NCBI GenBank assembly: GCA_029245665.1
Contig: JAQWOW010000103.1
Coordinates: 1 to 8,220, forward strand
DNA length: 8,220 nucleotides
Source: Polaribacter sp.
GTDB lineage: Bacteria > Bacteroidota > Bacteroidia > Flavobacteriales > Flavobacteriaceae
Reading direction: 5' to 3'
Shown piece by piece: positions 6,159-8,220 of this stretch (its first letter is position 1; each line of letters starts with the position of its first letter). Below the pieces are notes generated by a model. It saw only the letters and a program-made list of their open reading frames with translations. It did not search any database and was not told the origin of the DNA. The translations under genes and the position numbers were made by a program.

Positions 6159-7835
6159 ATGAGAAATGTATTTAAAATAGTAACTGTAGTTCTATCATTA
6201 TTAACATTGGCAAGTTGTGATTTATTTAAAACCACTTCACGAAACTCAAAACTCACAGGGATCCCTTTTAACAATAATGGGTTCGCCAACTTTAACAAAT
6301 CAAATGGTACTAGAAGCCAAGAAATTCCAATGGGAATGGTTGCGATAGAAGGTGGTTATTTTACTATGGGACAGGTTCAAGACGATATTATGTTTGATTG
6401 GAACACGACTCCTAAAAGTATGCATGTCCGTTCATTTTATATGGATGAAGCAGAAGTAACCAATGCTGAGTACTTATTGTACGTTCAATATACAAAAGAT
6501 GTTTTTCCTCCATCAGATGAAAAATTCAAACATATCTACAATTCAGTTTTACCTGACACATTAGTATGGAGAAAGAGCTTAGGAAATTCGGATATTTTAT
6601 ATGAGAATTACCTGAGACATTCAGCCTATGCAGATTACCCTGTTGTCGGTGTTAGTTGGTTGCAGGCAAACAAATATTGTAAATGGAGAACAGACGTTGT
6701 TAATTTAAAGAAATTAATAGACAAGGGATACATCAAAAATATTTTTAAAAATGATAGTTTAAGAAATTTTTTTGATACTGAAGTTTTTTTAGCTGATTCG
6801 GACAGGCTTTTTGACGGTGATTCAACTGTTTATAAAAGAGGAATTAGAACCAGAAGTTCTGCAAGAAACTCTCAAAGCTCTTTTCAAGGAAGAAAAATTA
6901 CAAAAGCGGACGGAGTGCTTCAACAAAAATTTAGGTTGCCAACTGAGGCAGAATGGGAATACGCTGCCAAAGCAAATATTGAAAACAGAGAATATAACAT
7001 CATAAGAGGCAGAAAAAAATATGCTTGGAATGGTAAATACACCAGAGAAACTTCTAAAAGATTTAAAGGAGATCAATTGGCAAACTTTAGACAAGGTATA
7101 GGAAACTATAGTGGTATTTCTGGATGGAGTTCTGACGGTTCTCCCATTACTAATAAAGTTAAATCTTATCCACCAAATGCATTTGGTCTGCATGATATGT
7201 CTGGAAATGTTTCTGAATGGGTAGCTGATGTTTACAGACCAACTATAGATAACCAAGCGAATGACTTCAATTATTTTAGAGGTAATATGTTTACCAAGAA
7301 AATGATTGATAAAGACGGAAGAGTGGTCATCGCTGACATTTCCGACAATGCAGAAGTTGAATATGAGATGCTACCAAATGGAAAAATATCTCCAAAACAA
7401 TTGCCTGGAAGTATTAAATATATTCCAATTACTAAAGATGATATGACATATAAAAGAAACTACAAAGTTTCTGACTATAGTGATATTGGAGATGGAGACT
7501 TAAATTCATCTAGATTCTATCAGGATGATGAAGATCGATTTTCTACCAGAGCAACAATGTATAATTCTCCCAGAGAACCAACTAGAGAAATAGATCCGGA
7601 TACAGGTGAAGAAGTACTTGTGAAAGATGCTAAAAAAAGAACTACATTGATAAGTAATAAAACAAGGGTATATAAAGGGGGCTCCTGGGCTGATAGAGAA
7701 TATTGGTTAGACCCTTCTCAAAGAAGATATTTGCCAGAATACATGGCTACAAACAATATTGGTTTTAGATGTGTTACTGATGGTATTCGACCAATGTCAA
7801 ATAATAATAAAACAGCTAGAAATCTATCCAGATAA
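6159..7835 (+). CDS. gldJ: Gliding motility / T9SS lipoprotein GldJ (inactive FGE-sulfatase fold)
   Basis: GldJ is an outer-membrane lipoprotein needed for gliding and T9SS secretion in flavobacteria; it is a paralogue of GldK/PorK. The 558 residues fit GldJ rather than the shorter GldK, and the porU/porV neighbours agree. Seen: a lipoprotein signal with lipobox LASC (Cys20); FGE-sulfatase motifs VAIEGGYFTMG (61-71), EVTNAEYLLYV (99-109), YPVVGVSWLQANKYCKW (160-176), FRLPTEAEWEYAA (258-270), NAFGLHDMSGNVSEWVAD (340-357), VYKGGSW (504-510) and GFRCV (535-539). Two insertions, about 178-257 (basic) and about 360-500 (acidic and mixed), interrupt the fold. Only three cysteines exist: Cys20, Cys174 and Cys538. 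The last two align with the structural disulfide of human FGE, while the catalytic cysteine pair is absent. The ATG at 6159 begins the signal peptide, with AGGA just upstream. A strong terminator follows. Confidence 0.95.
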   Translation: MRNVFKIVTVVLSLLTLASCDLFKTTSRNSKLTGIPFNNNGFANFNKSNGTRSQEIPMGMVAIEGGYFTMGQVQDDIMFDWNTTPKSMHVRSFYMDEAEVTNAEYLLYVQYTKDVFPPSDEKFKHIYNSVLPDTLVWRKSLGNSDILYENYLRHSAYADYPVVGVSWLQANKYCKWRTDVVNLKKLIDKGYIKNIFKNDSLRNFFDTEVFLADSDRLFDGDSTVYKRGIRTRSSARNSQSSFQGRKITKADGVLQQKFRLPTEAEWEYAAKANIENREYNIIRGRKKYAWNGKYTRETSKRFKGDQLANFRQGIGNYSGISGWSSDGSPITNKVKSYPPNAFGLHDMSGNVSEWVADVYRPTIDNQANDFNYFRGNMFTKKMIDKDGRVVIADISDNAEVEYEMLPNGKISPKQLPGSIKYIPITKDDMTYKRNYKVSDYSDIGDGDLNSSRFYQDDEDRFSTRATMYNSPREPTREIDPDTGEEVLVKDAKKRTTLISNKTRVYKGGSWADREYWLDPSQRRYLPEYMATNNIGFRCVTDGIRPMSNNNKTARNLSR

Positions 7836-7850
7836 AATCAAATCAAAAAT

Positions 7851-7891
7851 CAAAAAAACCTCACTGTTTTTCCTACAGTGAGGTTTTTTTT
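7851..7891 (+). terminator. Strong Rho-independent terminator after gldJ
   Basis: A perfect 10-bp core stem (ACCTCACTGT at 7858-7867, ACAGTGAGGT at 7875-7884) has a seven-base loop. It is extended by A/T pairs to 16 bp and runs straight into eight consecutive T residues (7884-7891). It begins about 16 bases after the gldJ stop codon and should end the gldJ transcript. The A-run on the other arm could also make it work on the minus strand, although no minus-strand gene approaches from the right. Confidence 0.9.
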
Positions 7892-7904
7892 ATATTTTTA
7901 AAAG

Positions 7905-8220
7905 ATGAAGATTAAAGATATTTATGATGTATACTCTAACTACTTTCTTGTTGATACAGACACCAGAAAGATCAGAGAAAATACCGTATTTTTTGCCCTA
8001 AAAGGAGAGAATTTTAATGGCAATGAATTTGCCGAAAAGGCGCTTAAACTAGGAGCTAGTTATGCTATTGTTGACGAGAAAAAGTACAACACTCACAAAA
8101 ATATTATTCTCGTAAAGGATGTTTTAAAAACACTTCAAAAATTAGCCAATTATCATAGAACCGTTTTAAAAACTACTATTATTGGAATTACAGGTAGCAA
8201 TGGAAAAACCACCACAAAAG
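7905..8220 (+). CDS. murF: UDP-N-acetylmuramoyl-tripeptide--D-alanyl-D-alanine ligase (MurF), 3' part beyond window
   Basis: MurF is the cytoplasmic ATP-dependent Mur ligase that adds D-Ala-D-Ala to UDP-MurNAc-tripeptide, the last soluble step of peptidoglycan precursor synthesis. The window shows 105 codons of a protein usually of about 420-450 residues. Seen: the N-terminal substrate-binding domain with TDTRKIRENTVFFALKGENFNGNEF (about 18-42) and GASYAIVDE (50-58), then the ATP-binding P-loop GITGSNGKTTTK (94-105) at the edge. The TVFFALKGENFNGN stretch and the spacing to the P-loop fit MurF better than MurE or MurC. The ATG at 7905 lies about 13 bases after the T-run of the gldJ terminator, with only an A-rich leader between, so its promoter is not obvious. 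The remaining ATPase and C-terminal domains are off the window. Confidence 0.93.
   Translation, partial: MKIKDIYDVYSNYFLVDTDTRKIRENTVFFALKGENFNGNEFAEKALKLGASYAIVDEKKYNTHKNIILVKDVLKTLQKLANYHRTVLKTTIIGITGSNGKTTTK

Noticed and set aside
6811..7256. Alternative-frame ORFs on both strands inside gldJ
   Set aside because: They overlap the conserved FGE-fold motifs of GldJ, which explain the coding signal in this stretch.
1..8220. CRISPR array, insertion sequence, tRNA, rRNA or a new defence-type system
   Set aside because: No regularly spaced repeats, transposase-like frames, terminal repeats or RNA-gene signatures were seen; every long frame belongs to a known core family.

Overview
The window comes from an AT-rich member of the Bacteroidota, most likely the marine Flavobacteriaceae (Polaribacter/Tenacibaculum-like; the genus is an inference). 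The evidence is the gene content: porU and porV of the type IX secretion system (T9SS) and the gliding-motility lipoprotein gene gldJ. Other signs are A-rich translation starts with few Shine-Dalgarno motifs, signal peptides ending in Ala-Gln, and promoter-like motifs resembling the Bacteroidota TTG-N19-TAnnTTTG pattern.

Layout. The left part lies on the minus strand. It has the 5' half of a ketoacyl-ACP synthase III family gene cut by the window edge (1-464), then a 326-base gap holding an unrecognised 50-residue ORF (579-731) and a candidate promoter. Next come a tetrameric-type cytidine deaminase gene (791-1273), a hairpin terminator, porV (1354-2514) and porU (2563-5958). A roughly 200-base AT-rich divergent region with nested inverted repeats (5959-6158) separates porU from the plus-strand genes. 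These are gldJ (6159-7835), a strong hairpin terminator, and the first 105 codons of murF (7905 to the edge).

How the genes work together. PorU and PorV belong to the cell-surface attachment complex of the T9SS. PorV collects cargo leaving the SprA translocon, and PorU is the gingipain-type sortase that removes the cargo's C-terminal signal and transfers the protein to a lipid anchor. GldJ is an outer-membrane lipoprotein with a catalytically dead formylglycine-generating-enzyme fold that is needed for both T9SS secretion and gliding. The porV-porU/gldJ divergent cluster is therefore one functional locus. Cytidine deaminase (pyrimidine salvage), the KASIII-like enzyme (acyl-chain chemistry) and MurF (peptidoglycan precursor synthesis) are neighbours with no obvious link to it.

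No mobile element, CRISPR array, tRNA or rRNA was seen. I did not find a clearly new system; this is a core flavobacterial locus. The points worth a second look are regulatory (terminators abutting the next start codon, a possible separate porV promoter, palindromes in the divergent region), the small ORF, and a few protein details.
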